A stretch of DNA of 64,000 nucleotides from Setaria digitata (GCA_003640385.1 RCAB01000022.1:1-64000); one strand, 5' to 3'; positions 13,001-26,400 are shown, counted from the stretch's first letter. A program made the numbers and translations. Notes: generated by a model not told the origin, from the sequence alone.

Positions 13001-14970
13001 TGGATAGTCGCCATCTCTCAAACCGGTGCAGTTCAACTCTTAAGAAATTATAAATAACTCAATCCACTGAGGTTTTCACATTTTTTCTAGCGAATAAAGT
13101 TGCTGTCTTTTTTGATAACAAAATTTGCCAATATTACATTGATTAGGCTATTTTCAGGTGCTATAAAAGGATAAGCGTAGCCAGACTCGAAAATTAATCG
13201 TCCTTCGCTCACCTGTTCCAGGTTTCCAGAAATTTTTCCGGTCCCTAAAATTAATTTGTCCTCATTGTATTAGAACCTTCTTTCTACATTCCAAATGAAA
13301 TAATAAGATTGAAAGAAAATCTGACAATTCTTTAAGGAAAATCAGAGATAACCGTATGCAGAATCATTTTCTAATTTGACAAGTAGAACATTTGAAGCAT
13401 GAGGAAAATCTTTCAAATATCAAGGCGAAATGCAGCACCACTATGTAATTGTTCTAATCTATAGCACAAGCATTAACAGTGGAATGCGAAATGAAAATGT
13501 TTTTTAAAAAAAAAAATTTTACGAGGTCTGTCGAGTATGACGTTTTCTTCCATCTCCTTCACGGCTCTTGATTCTTTCTTTACCGAGTGTTAACCTACGA
13601 GTACCGATGCTATATCCTGTATTCATCCCGAAAACTGGCCCACCCCTATTGGACATCAGATTTCTTTCAATATATTTACCTGCAAATCAGACAAAAAAAC
13701 ACTGAACAAAAAATTTCAGGTTGGAAAAACCTCTATATTGAAATATGACCAAATTTCGAACCTCAGTGGAAGTGGATTTGGCTTGGCATAATCAAATGTA
13801 AAAGATTTTAATTTTGCAAGAAACTTGACAGGAACCTCTTTCACCCAGATGACTTTCTCGACGCTCATCGAATCCTCTTAAGGCGGTCAATAAATTGCAC
13901 TCATCAATGCTATCAACTTCATCGCATCCTTTCAGCTTATCATTGTAGTACAAGCCAGCTGGACAGATCATTTCAGAGGAATGACCCCGAGAACAGTGAT
14001 AGTAAGTTGTCGAGCATTTCCCGGTCCCGTACACACCGTCCTTCCTTTTCGAGCAGTCAAATGGGTCACTGTAGTTCAAGTTTTCAAGAAAGTTTTTTGT
14101 TAAATTCAAAGCAGCAAATCAAATGAGTACTTCAGTAATTTAAAGAATTTAGGATGAAAGCTGAAATTAGAAGGTAGAAAAAAGCAAAACTCACTCTGCT
14201 TTTACAATTGTCTGATCATCATCCATGCTGCAAAATCATTAGACGTAAAACTCGAAATTGCTTTCTTATTGCTGCCTCAGATGTTGCGAATAATTTGAAA
14301 ACTGCCGCAATTTTCACACTTCAAAGTAATTTGTATGAAATGTTTACTTGTTGATGCAAGCAATGACTTGTCTTCGTTCTTCACATTTAGCTGTTTCAAC
14401 ATTGAATTTTAAGTTCTTAGGGCACATGTAGACGTATCGTTTACCGTTGTGGCATCGCATGAATTTTGACGAACAACCCCGGCCGTACAGTCCATTAGCA
14501 CTACGTCCAGTGCAGTCTAAGACTGATGATCCTAAAAGTTATTTAGCCAGTTATGGCATCGTATTTTTGAGCCCCACAAAATATCTTGAACAAGATTTGA
14601 AAATGCTTTTGTCACGAACACCACTCTCTCTTTCCATTCTAAAGAGAGAGTTGGACTTTCAGGCAGAAGTGGGATGCGACGAGAAAGTGGTTTAAAAGCA
14701 AGTCAAAGTATGAAGTATGTTATTAATAATATGGAAAGAATTCTGCCTGATGTCAATAATTATAATTAAAATTAATTCAATGCTTTTCAATTTAGGGAAA
14801 GTGTTATTTAAGTATTTCTTCTAAATCGCAGTATCTAAACTAATAATTAGTATTCCGGATCATTATCGTCAGTTTTGTTGTGACTTACTTCTGGGAGTAT
14901 TCTCGATGAGACTTATTGAAAGAGAAATTAATAGCAAGCTGAGCAAAATCATTCTATAACAGATGGCCAT
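10079..14970 (-). CDS. Secreted protein with seven chitin-binding type-2 (peritrophin-A) domains
   Basis: The ATG at 14970 directly follows an acceptor (GTTTTAG), indicating trans-splicing. It opens a signal peptide (MAICYRMILLSLLLISLSIS). Seven six-cysteine peritrophin-A (CBM14) modules follow across roughly a dozen exons: about 14352-14520, 13880-14068, 12850-13030, 12390-12690, 11940-12090, 11025-11190 and 10100-10420. Each has the pattern C-x(10-14)-C-x5-C-x9-C-x12-C-x(8-10)-C. Examples are ECHSRKDGFYSIGC in module 6 and FCKNLNDGIYFNDC in module 7. Between modules 5 and 6 lies a basic, proline-containing linker (about 11340-11610). Such proteins bind chitin in nematode eggshells, pharyngeal lining or larval sheath. 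C. elegans CBD-1 and the CPG proteins are the nearest architectures I know. Exon phases agree over most joins; the joins between 10430 and 11000 and near 12780-12850 are tentative. Which chitinous structure it serves cannot be read from sequence. Confidence 0.88.
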
Positions 14971-17327
14971 CTAAAACTCTGCAGAAAATCGAGATTGGAA
15001 GCACCAATGTTATGATGATACACCAGAAAGTAAGTTGAGGTGTCTTTTCGAGAAATCCAATCACTAAATCCTTATCTCCGAAGAAATCTTAAAATCCAAT
15101 GCTCTCAATATTTTTCTGAGGATTGTTCATATATGTATTTCTCTTCATAGTTTCTGATGAAACATAAAAATCACTGCAATCATTCATATCTATACGTGAT
15201 ATATGAGAGAAACTTTCTCACGTTCAGTTTAGTTTACAGCAGTTTCTCTGGAACGTTCACACTGGAAACTGACTATACGGTCGAAAATTTGACTTGAATT
15301 CAAAGTTAACAGTCTAGAAATACCATTAATAGGATAGCTGATATAATGTCAAATAGAAGATAAAATTTTATTTCATGTTAACGCAGCATTATGGAGTCAC
15401 ATGTAATTAAAATTAAGTCAAATCATCTTGAGTTCTCCAGATAATTTCAGGATAAGACTCCAAGTGAATTTCAATTGATAAATGAATAAACATTTTATTT
15501 TTATATATATATATATTTTTGTATATATATATTTTTTTCATTACATATATACATACATTATATATAAAGTTATATATTTATTCAGTCGTTTCAAATTGTT
15601 AATTTAAAAAAATTTCAAATTCCATAAAAAGTACGTGGAAGGAGTGAACAACAAATACTTGTCTTTCAAGGACTTTACGACGCAAAGTGAAGACAGCCTT
15701 TATTCTCTTCGTTATCTTCATTAATTCTTCATTACATGCAGCTCTATCCCAGGTGTGAAAGCTATAATTCATTCATTAATTTGTATTGTATTGTCTTTAC
15801 AGCGATCCTCATGAGAGAAGCATTTCTGTCTCGTGTTTTTAAACTACTTCCCCACATTAACTTTTCTAAAACAGATGCATCTGGCTGCATTCCTTCGAAT
15901 CCTGTGGAAAGTACCTCGGAAAGTAATGATAGTGGTAATTTTATGCCAACAGTGGATATTCATATTAGGAACAAATCTCGAAACATTCTCCGGAAACGTA
16001 ATCTGGAAAGAATCTGACAAATGCTCTCCTCAACTGCATTAAATTTAATCCCTAATTGTTAGCAAGATTCAGACTTGTACTATGCTGTATTAGGCTGTCA
16101 TGGAACAGGCCAACACGTACATGTCTTCATGTCCCAAGTCAAGACCTAATCGCTTTGCTCACTTCCATCATTCTCTGAGATTCTAAATGCACCTTTCCTG
16201 AGGGCAATAACTTGCCTAATTATTGCCTCAGTGAATGACGTGGACAAGTCTTTGCAATCGTTTGCATTTTACGGTTAGCATGGCTCTCGTCAGGCCGCAT
16301 TACTTCATCAAAATTAGGCGGAATGTTTTTAGAACTGACCTGAGGTTTTGGTTCGTACAGTTGGTGTGTGCGAGACTTTTCTACGGTAAATTATTCACTT
16401 GCACCATACCTTCTTGCAGACTTAACACTTTTCACGTAAATCATACTACTCTTTTTTTTGACGTAAGTTTAGTTTGAATCTGTTTTTTTGTCGTCTTTCT
16501 AACAAATGGAATTATAATTAATAATAGAACCTTATAATCAGTAAAATCTGCCTCCACATTGGTCAGCATTGGTCAGTGCATACTGTCATTCCAGTAGGTT
16601 CTTTTTCTGGTGTTTCAGGGCGTAAGCTGACCGTACGTCGCACTGTTAGTGGAAGTTTTTCTTTCTTTTTTTTTTTAACGGTATGTTTTGTTAGCTTTTC
16701 TTACTAACCTTTTAATACTGAGAAAGTTTAGAGTCATTGCGTCTTCGTTAAGCTTTTCTAACAGTCCAGTGATTTGTGTAATTTCTTTTTGCAAAAATTG
16801 TAATTCTCTTTGTAACCTAGCATACAGGAAAATGAATGAAGTCGACGTATTGTTTGAATATTGTTTTAATTTTTCAAGATTGCAGTTGAATAAGCTTATT
16901 GCCGATTTTGGCTTACTTGAGTAAACATTGTTAGGTCGACATTGCTAGTTTTCTTAAATATTTGCTTTTCACACATTTGGATTATTGAATGAAATCGCAT
17001 TTTAACACAATTAGGTATCGATAGACTGCCTGTTCATTATCTTTTCAACGGTTCAGACTTTGCTTACAAAATTCTGTGATTTTATTTCTTTAACTTAACT
17101 ACCAGAGGTTCTTTATTACTCAGGTTTCTCTTTCGTTTCCAGTGTTCTTGTTGCCATATGTCGAACTGCGACAGAATATATTAATTTCCTTAACAATCCG
17201 ATTTAATTTTTAATATATGAATGTTTGATTCCGATTTCCAATTTGTAATCTAGTGTAACTGGTTTTGTTTCTGAACTATCCAGTACTTTAATCTGATTGT
17301 TGCAGTTTTTGCAGTTTTAAATTCGCA
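14971..17327. other. Divergent intergenic region with AT microsatellite
   Basis: This lies between the 5' ends of the chitin-binding gene (minus) and MRGBP (plus), so both promoters should be here. It holds an AT/TA-rich simple repeat near 15500-15580. Plus-strand open frames around 15736-16040 overlap in two frames, start at ordinary ATGs and have no recognisable similarity or clear splice structure. I leave them uncalled. Confidence 0.4.
15500..15580. repeat. AT/TA-rich microsatellite
   Basis: Alternating TA runs interrupted by T tracts, continuing as imperfect ATAC/ATAT units. It is a simple sequence repeat in the divergent intergenic region. Confidence 0.8.
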
Positions 17328-18552
17328 ATGCAGGAAGAGAATTCCGTATCTATGGACCTACATAAAGTAATAGAAGCAGAAGAACCACAACTACCCTCCT
17401 CATCATTGGAGTGGTGCACTGATTCTGAAATACGTCTTTTCAAAAAACTCTTATCTCATAAGCCAGCAGGTAAATTACAGCGCTTTTTTTTTTTTTTCTT
17501 TACTGAGATTTACAATTTTATCATCTTGAATATCATCCCATGTTATTTATGCCATTTCGTGAATAAATACTTGGCTTCTTAAGTTTTTGCTGTGTGATAA
17601 CCCATGCTCATGATTTGAGCACTGCTAGATTACATACTGGAAAGTTTCTAGGTGTTTCAAAGCACTTCCATATGGCGTGTCTCGTTGATTATATGAACAA
17701 TGTTTATGAAGACGAAGATACCGATTTTGAAGATGTTTTGACATCGGAAGATTTGCATGAACTAACTACCAAAAAAAATACAACAGGAAAACCGCGGGTT
17801 TTTAAACCACGGTACAAAATAAGGCCGACCGCTGAGCTAGTCAGTTTACAATTATTTTGAATTTCCTTACAGTAACAGCAATATTAAATTTTCATTGATG
17901 GTCAAAACTTAATTGTTGAATCAATGTAATGTATGTGGTGTATCCATCATTTATTGACTGTCTTCGAACATTGGTTCACTGATGATTATAAATCGTTAAT
18001 ATAAATTTCTGAGATGATAAAAGGATAGAATCATTTGTTTTTATCTGACTTCAACACACGTGTGTGCTATTTAATGTTACCGAATTGCTAAACTTATTAT
18101 CTCCATTTCACTTTAGATCATCAGTTCAGTATCCCTGTTTTCAAAAGATATAAAAAGTATTTCTTTTACTTTAATAGCAGATTTGGAAGAAATTACAAAG
18201 CATGTATGATATGAAAGAAATCGAAAAAAATGAAGCGATACCAGAAGGCTTGTTAGAGGAATTAGAATTCTGTTTACCGGAAGATGATTTCGGTGATTTG
18301 TTGCGCAAAAAAGAGGAGTTGAACAGAGGTTTTCTCGCTCCTCAAACCGGTGGTGGCCAAACAGCTCCACGCAGGAAACAGCGGGATTCGGGTATGCATT
18401 TTTTATGACATATTAAATTTATTTAAAATTCTTTCACTTCACTAATAGTTGATTGTCCCATGTCAGCGACGGCTAAATGCAGGAAAGGATCCGTCCATGT
18501 CGCTGACCGGATGAAAAGAAAATATATGAAGGATGTTAAAAAGACAACTTAA
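17328..18552 (+). CDS. MRGBP: MRG/MORF4L-binding protein (Eaf7/MRGBP family)
   Basis: MRGBP/Eaf7 is a small subunit of the NuA4/Tip60 histone acetyltransferase complex and binds the chromodomain protein MRG15/Eaf3. Four exons splice in phase: 17328-17469, 17652-17839, 18181-18391 and 18449-18552. Exon 1 carries SLEWCTDSEIRLFKKLLSHK followed by PAG. Exon 2 starts GVSKHFHMACLVDYMN. Together these match the family core (tryptophan-containing helix, HKPxG, then HFHM). Exon 3 gives IWKKLQSMYDMKEIEK, the conserved W-x2-L-x2-MYD helix, followed by an acidic segment with DFGDLLRKKEE. The C-terminus is basic and ends in KKTT. An acidic insert in exon 2 (YEDEDTDFEDVL) replaces the usual loop. The ATG lies 15-20 bases after a TTGCAG acceptor, fitting trans-splicing. 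Length (about 215 residues) is normal for the family. Confidence 0.9.
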
Positions 18553-20212
18553 GACAGACCTTATATACTGGTTGCATCTTTGTCGCCTAAGCCGGTAAGA
18601 TTCTACTACACAACTTAAATTTATATAACACTCTTGATCGCTTTCGTTTGTATTTGGTAGGCATAATGCATTTGTTGAGCAGAAAAATCTCTCGGAAATG
18701 AGGTATTTAACTCGAAGCAATCAGTGTTTTAAAAACATAAGTCACTTATTCGTCGTTATTAATTTGCGGTCCCTAGAATATGTATGATATGTTCATTGTA
18801 TGTCTTCATATAAAATTCTGAATGTTTTGTGCAACTGTTTGCAGACATCGGCATAAGGCTTAGCTCAATTTTGATTTGCCTTTTACAAATTTCTTGTATT
18901 ACTTTTGACATCACATATGATGGCCTTTATTTTTTATTTTATTCTAGTTTTTGGAAAGCCAGATACAGTTATGCTCTTGACTCGATTCTAAACTGTTAAC
19001 TCATCTGAATTTTCCGAATTTGTTTTCATCAAATATATTTATACTCTTTTCATTATAAGAAGTGAAAATTTTTAAAAAGCATATTTCTGGAAAAAAAAAA
19101 ACTTAAAATATCTTTCTAAACTCATTTATGACTGCTTACGTGTATTTTAATCTAGAGACATTTCCTTCTGAAGATCTCATTTCTTTTTGTTTAGTGATTG
19201 AAGCTCTCGGTATTTTAGTCTTATAATGTATTTTGCATAAAATACATTATAAAAGTATTTTCTTCATATGAAACAAGCAATAGTATAAGTATGGGGAAAT
19301 TGGTCCTGAACTTAACTGATATATTCTCTGTTGGTTATTTGTTAAAAAGGATAAGCCATTTGTCTTCTAGTGGAATGTTAATAAAACATGGAGGATTATT
19401 TCCGGAAAAGAAAAAAAGAAAAACATTGTATTATGTCATGCAAGCCACTGGTAAATATAATTAGGACTTATGGTAAATAATATATCAATAAAAATTTGAG
19501 AACGGAGAAATTCACACAACTTGGGACGTTGCCTAGATATAATAAAAGTTGTGATTTGTCAGCTAGCCTTCATTTTCAGTTTATGAGTCAGTTGTTGGTC
19601 AGTTGTTTTGATGCCTTTTTAGTAAGATTTACTCTGAGCTGTTTTTGTACTAGGGTTATTTTTAATGTTAAAGTAGTGTTGATCCAGTTTTTCCGCAACA
19701 TATATCGAGGGATGTTACAGATGTGTTGGACTGTCCAAATATGAAGTCTTGAATTTCCTTACACTTATTTTTCTGAAAAAGGAAAAATTGCATAAAACTA
19801 AAACGAATTGTTCGTCCACTAGTTTCATTCTCATTTGTGGCGGAAATTTCGCAAATTAATTGATTCCATCAAATTTTGGAGAAAATTTTTACAGAAACGA
19901 TATGTCGTTGTTGGATGCAGGGGTTTGTTCCTGTTTCTCATCCATTATAATGTTTCGAGGTATTTGGTACTAGAAAGAATCCCTGTGTAAAAAAAAAAAA
20001 AATTCCCGTTGATTGCAGCAGAGGAAAAGTCAGGGAAACACCAGTGGTTTAAAAGTTTCGAAGGACGGAGGTGTGGATAGTACCAATGTACGGCTTGCAT
20101 TTAAATTTCAGAAACACTTCTAATCCAGAAATTTTTTTTCCTCTCAAATATTGAACTTTTATACTGATTATTCATTAAAAATCATTATCAGTTACAGATA
20201 AAATGTGAACAC
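18553..20212. other. Intergenic, no gene seen
   Basis: This is AT-rich spacer between MRGBP and the SH2-kinase gene, both plus strand. It contains a perfect short hairpin at 19221-19252. A plus-strand open frame at 19496-19744 has no splice context or similarity and is not called. Confidence 0.4.
19221..19252. repeat. Perfect 14-bp inverted repeat with 4-base loop
   Basis: The left arm at 19221-19234 and right arm at 19239-19252 are exact reverse complements around GCAT. It is AT-rich and intergenic. It could be a transcript hairpin or chance in AT-rich DNA. Confidence 0.7.
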
Positions 20213-23071
20213 ATGTGGCCAACACCCGCTGATATGGCATTATTAAAAGGCAAACCACGTTCAGAATGGATACCACCAGAGCCTATTTCAGTGCAGCAAA
20301 TAGATTTTTACCTGGGTCGTGTACCGGAATGGTACATCGAACAAAAATTTCTCAAAAAACCTGGTTTAAATTTCCAGATGTTAAATGTTAATCGAACAAA
20401 CTATTTTCCTATTCATTTTTAAACCACTCTAACCTAAACACTTCCATTTTTTCAAAATATATGGACTTGTATTTTCCATCCAAAAGGTTTCCTACAGCAC
20501 AAAAACTGAATAATTTCACTTCAACTGAAACCTGGAAATCAAAACCTTTCAATAACTATTCGATTGTAGAACTACATGATAAGGAAAAGTGCTATTTTTG
20601 TGGTAGTTACTGATTGATGCTATTAAAGAAAGACAAAAGAATAAAGAAATTTAATCAAGCATTCGGTAGTGATTTCAGGAGATTATCTCCTTGCTCGTGG
20701 TCATGACAATAAGTTACGTCTATCAGTTAAATCAAATGAACCTGGTTATCCGGCTATACACTTTCCCATTGAATTTTGTCAAACAAAACAAGTCAGTAAT
20801 TTGGGCAATTCAACCGGAATTTTAAATTAAATTGAGCTAAATATCCTGTCATTTGAAGTTTAATTAAAACTTGGAAGTTCCACTAATTGGACGAAGTTTG
20901 CACATGATTGGTGGCAATATCATGCAAAGTAATTGAATACTCGATAACTGACTACTCGGCATTCGGAAATCGAATAGTAACTGACCAAAGTGTGTTTTGT
21001 GGTGCTTTGACTTTCAAACAAACTTTGTTTGAAGGTACGAGGTGATAGAAACTATTACTATCGAATTGAGAAAACCGTTTTGCAGAATCGCTCAGTTTGG
21101 GGACTGATTCATTCTTATCAAAAAAGTAATGTAAGTAATACTCAACTATCCTTCATTATTACTTTTACTCGCATTTTCTTCCTACAGAACCTAATTTAAA
21201 CTTCAATTAATAATCTGTAAATTATTTCAAAAGTAAAGTTCTTAAACTTTCGAATAGCCGAACAGATTTAGAATCCGTCCATTTTTAAACTCTACATTTA
21301 TATGATACAACAAGAATATGTCAAGTAAACCTCAGACGGAGTCCTAATTAGTGACGTTCTTATTTAGGTGAATAGCTTGAAGCTAAACACAAAACGTGAT
21401 GTACGTCTAATAGACCCAGTGTTACCTTGCCAAGGATGTCGGCACCTTAAAACGGAGTATTCATTTATGAACATGCAAATTAAAGATAAATCTGAAATCA
21501 ATATAGGTGAATTGCTTTGTAAAGGCGAAAGATCAACAGTAAGCTTTCCTCGTCGATTCTGAAGTATTTATTGCTTAGCAGATGCCACATCCGTATATAT
21601 CTGTGTGGATTCTGACTCAATTTCAGATTTACAAAGGAATACGTTACCTTACTAAAAAGGGTTTGATAAAAACGACCACAACGGAGCGACCGATCATTCT
21701 GAAGGAGATGGACGAGTATACCGCCACTGTCCTGGACAATATATTCATGGTAACAGTATTACTCTACAATTAGTAATTTGAGCCATCTCTTTTCCCATCG
21801 AAACTATCGCTGCAACAATCTGAGTGAATCACTTTCAGTTAACCAATAATAATTATATATAATGTGAACCTGAATCGTTCCGCATAGCACTTCGACGTAT
21901 TCACTTCTCAAATCAAATTCTTATGTAGTTTCTCGAGTTCGTTGCAAGAAGTTCATTCAAACGAAATGCAAAAACTATACCAAAATCATTCAGTTCATGT
22001 AGACATATTTATATAGTCAAACAAGAGGTTGATGTCTATCCAAGAAAAAGTTCAGATCTGAATGAAAACAGGTGACCAATTAAAGGAAATGAAAACCTGT
22101 GGTCCTTCAGGAACTGCATATAGTAAATACAATACGACATCAAATTGGTGCTCATACGGCATTATCCGTTGAAGCAATTATGGTTATCAGCCGACCTTAC
22201 TATATTGCCTATGCGTTATGCAGGAAAGGCTCACTTTTGCAGTATCTAGAAAAGACTACCGTTGATATGAATACTCGAGTGAAGGTATATCTTCTAGAGA
22301 ACAGATCTCTGAAGTGTTTAGAGGGTTGATTAATTGGGAATGAAATAGACTGATGACACTGAGTAATCTTTGACTTATTTTGACAAACAGATATTACGAG
22401 AAATAGCAAGCACGCTATATCAATATCAGAAGATTCCTGTCATCCATGGTAATTTGAGAGCTAAGAATATATTTGTTGATATGAACGATGATAAAATAGC
22501 CAAACCAATTTACTACATCGGAGGTTTTCAATATGCAGTCATGGCTAGGTAATTATTTTCTGATCTATTTCTTTCTGAAAACAGAACAAGTTAGAAAAAT
22601 TCTGACCAACTTTTAAATGCCAAGTTAGTGTTTGGAAGGTAACTGAATTGATCGATTTAGATCGAAAGTAGTTGATCCGAATAAATTAGCAAACAAACGT
22701 TGGCTTGCACCAGAAGTAATTGAAACGAAATTACTAACGCCGGAATCAGATGTATTCGCATTTGGATTTTTGATGTACGAAGTCTTGACAATGAAAACAC
22801 CGTATGAAACGATTGCAGATGGTGAAGTGCTCGACTACATCAACAAAAATCCAAACGTTCGTCCGAGTGAGTCTGTAGCTGTTTGATCATGGCAGTGATC
22901 TCGGAATAAGTGGATCAGTAATCGTTCCGGGTATCCTTTCCTTCCGTTTCAGCAGTACCAGCGACAGTTCCTAACTGGCTGAGGGAATTGGTAAACGAGT
23001 GCTGGAGTGCATGTCCTCAGAAGAGACCTAAAATGTCTGATATATGGCAACAGTTCCAGCACAATGGTTGA
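20213..23071 (+). CDS. SH2-domain tyrosine kinase-like protein, predicted pseudokinase
   Basis: The layout (short N-terminus, SH2, kinase) matches the Fer-like non-receptor kinases that are expanded in nematodes. The ATG at 20213 follows an acceptor-like TTACAG. The SH2 begins with DFYLGRVPEWYIEQKFLKKP. The next exon gives GDYLLARGHDNKLRLSVKS, with the phosphate-binding arginine in place, then HFPIEF and YYYRIEKT. The kinase domain starts with IGELLCKGERSTVYKG (glycine loop), has the beta-3 lysine in PIILKEM, a KRWLAPEVIE segment, SDVFAFGFLMYEVLTMKTPY, and CPQKRPKMSDIWQQF near the stop. The catalytic loop is VIHGNLRAKNIFV, so HRD has become HGN and the base aspartate is lost. No DFG is present; the equivalent stretch is YYIGGFQYAVMAR. 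All exons splice in phase (about 480 residues). It is most likely a phosphotyrosine-binding signalling scaffold. The Nup107 start lies 348 bases downstream. Confidence 0.87.
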
Positions 23072-23418
23072 TGGATGTCCATTCATTACAATTGATTTTC
23101 ATTGTTTCTCTCTATTTCAAGCTGCAGTCCCCAAAAGTCTCCACCTCTAAATTAAGAATGTCAGTAAAGGACAAATGTCACGAACAATCCGCTTACTCAC
23201 CTACAGACCTGTTTATCCAGTGTTCTGCAATATCTACAGCCAATTAAAAGTCTAATTTCACCTACCTGACGACTGTGTTGTAACGAAAGTAACTATAAAA
23301 GTTAATAGATTTCATCACTGCCTACTTCTTTTATTCCTATTTTATTCTCATCCCATATCCCTTCTATCACGGTAAAGCGGGGAAGCGAATGGATATAGCC
23401 GAAAAATCCATTTGAGAA

Positions 23419-26400
23419 ATGGAAGACGGACGTATTGCATATACGTGGCATAGCCGTATCCGGATGCGAGACAGCGGTTTGTGTTTCCTGCAAGTAATGA
23501 ATGTACTGTTTGTACTGCTCCACTATTGCCGTTGTTCCACCATCACTTGAGACGACTGACTGCATATCTCTGAACTTAAGCAATTTACGCATGTAAATTG
23601 TGCGCTTGCTATAATAATAACACTCATACACCACCTTTTTCTTTTTTCGGGATGAATAATTCACAGCTTGATGGGAATATATCAGTAAGCACAGTAGAGA
23701 GTTTACGGTCGGTGCAAGAAATTGACACGATGCTGAATACAACGCAGTACTATTTTCTGGATGATGATTTCTTCCTCGTGAAAGGTTTTAAAAGCTTATT
23801 CATCATTTCATTCAAGGTCTTTAGCAGAACGACTAATGATGAAATATTAAAGTAGGAGTTAGCATAACAATACTTATTAAATTGCTGTTTTTATTTTTCG
23901 AGATAATAAAATAAATAGAGCGGCTTAATAGTAGTAATTTAAAGTTATTTTTATTCCTATACTTCATAAATTCTTGTTTCGTGAATTTTTAACTGCTTTT
24001 TACTTTACTTTTAAAACTTCTGCATTATATTATAGCCCGACAAATATACATTTTAAATAAAACAATTTGCAATTGGGGACGTCAAAATGTAACGTAAATT
24101 TTTATCATCGGTAGTGGTTTTTATTTGATCAAAATATTATCGCAAATAATAGTTGCTTTTATTTCCAGTTACGCAAGCACTGTTTGAAGATTTTCAAACA
24201 AAATGCATGGAGTCAGAAAATGTCGACGAATCACCCGACTTAGTCAGCTTATTTTATGAGGTTAGAAATTTATATTTTGCTTTTTCTTGAATAACCAATA
24301 ATTATCCTTAAGTAATCCATTTGTAATTTAAGCTGAACTATCATTACATATGTTATACTGATTCTGTTGCTGAAAGATTCTTTCCTATAAAATAAACTAA
24401 ATAATTAAGACAATATAAAATAAATTACAAAACAGTTGCTCTGAAGTTTTGTCATTTATTCGTATTTGTTTTAGATATGCAGTGATGGAATTGCAGCTTT
24501 CCAGAAAGTATCGATGAGACCGGAGAAAACGACAGCCTTAGTATCCGTCTTACAGCAGCTTTTACATGAGAAACAAGCCTATCTTTTATTGTTAAACCTA
24601 GCCAAAATGAATCGAATGTTAGACGATTTGAAGGTTAAATCAAATTTTTGTACCTTTATTTTTCACGGACTTTATGACGGCCAATACGTTATTTTGTTGT
24701 CACGAATGAGAAGACAATGTAAATTGCTAATTTGAAGTGTAAATTTGCAACTTAGATGGCAAGGAGGTAATTGTATTTTAAGACAAACTTTTCTCTGTTC
24801 GCATAATGATTAGAGATGGAGCAGTTTTTTATGCTTTTACAGTTGCAGAATTTGGAGAAGCAATCTATTCTTGCAGATTTATTAGTCAGTGATGTGGAAT
24901 TCAGAAGACTGCTGGTGATTTTTCAGTAATTTTTCTGCGGAACAACATTTCATTTAAAGGACAGTGATGTTGGGGAGGACAACAGAATTAATTCAAATAA
25001 TTTTCATTGTTATTACTTGCTTATGAGCTTCATTAAGGTGCTTTTGGAATGGTGTGAAGAGAATGCTTACAGCGAACCTGAGGCAAACGCTGAATTATCA
25101 GAAGAATGCGCAAATCTGGAGAAGAATTGCATGTTGCGGTGGAATTTTATTCGTTTACGATACCATTATTTATACAATAGATTTTTATGCAATCTGAATA
25201 TGAGAGCAGTATGGCAGTGTCGGAAATTACCAAGCCTGTGGTTGATATCTCGCTGTATCAGTAAAAGTTGAACGTAGAGTGTTAGAACTTCATTTGCCGA
25301 TTACCTGACTAGGACACAGCATGACACTTGCCTTTTCTGTGCTCAACCTTTACTCACCAATTTACCTGCTGTAAAATATAGCTTTAATAGATATAATCGC
25401 AATTCCAAAAAATATTAAAAAGACCATGTGTGCCTGCACATGTATACTGTAAATACATGTATACTCTTTCATGGTTTTATCACTATATGTTTTAGCAAAA
25501 ATCCGTTTATATTTATAGGGCAGAAACGCTACATGCTCGAATTCGTGGTGAAAAACTTTGTGATCTGGTAATTAATTATTTTCATTTTGTTGAAAAAAGA
25601 CTAAGCAGTGAAGTAATGCTTAAAATTTATTACGACCGGTTCTTTTAGCTCTGAAGCGGTAGAACCGGATTTAAAAAATCGGTTGAGGATGAATTTTAGC
25701 GAGTTTTATGTTTTTTACAATTTCAGGATTTAGACGGTGCACTTCATGGACGCCTACACAATAAAGATGAAGAATTAGAAGGCAAAGTATTCAGTATGAT
25801 TTACACATTGGTGCGATGTGGGCGAATTGATGAGGTATTTTTTGACGAAATTTTTATATATAATGTGCGAAGAGATTGTGATTGCTAATCATTCACTTTT
25901 ATTTATTACTATTTTAGGCATCTGCACTACTGGAGAAAACTGGCCTTTCTTCTTTGGCACCTGTGCTACAATTGAGGAAAATGTCACGCTATTCTGCTTT
26001 AACACCTTCTTCTACGAATGAAACATTCTATTATCTCGCCCGATCTCGTTCCTTTCTCAAGCAAACTATTGATAAAATCATTTCTAAAGTGAATTTCAAC
26101 GATTTCTTTGAAAAAAAGTGAAAATATTGTCGCTTAGAGTCAGATAAGGAAACTTACTTAACTTACAAGTGAGCTAAATCGTCCACTAATACTTTTTGAA
26201 ATGGAAAACTTTAAGACTCTTTTTGTCAGTAACGTTGAAGTTCACATGACGACTTATGATGCCAGACTGAGTTTTTAATGAACTCGTTATTTCGTAATAA
26301 TAAATTCATTATTTTCATGATCAGTATTTCAGGGCACATCACTTTCGCAGGTAGAAGCCTGTTTATGGTCAGTAGTGGTCGGACGTCTCGAACCTGCATT

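Noticed and set aside
14623..14651. 11-bp inverted repeat (CTCTCTTT-type arms)
   Set aside because: It is a low-complexity CT/GA arm pair inside an intron of the chitin-binding gene; likely chance.
14447..14695. 82-codon plus-strand open frame
   Set aside because: Its first half is antisense to chitin-binding module 1 and the rest lies in the adjacent intron. It has no similarity of its own.
15736..16042. Two overlapping plus-strand open frames
   Set aside because: Two different frames are open over the same region and neither has similarity or a convincing gene structure. It could be a decayed element, but nothing supports that.
23302..23742. 146-codon minus-strand open frame
   Set aside because: It lies antisense to the first exons of Nup107, whose plus-strand frame has matching splice phases and family similarity. 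The antisense frame has no recognisable motif.
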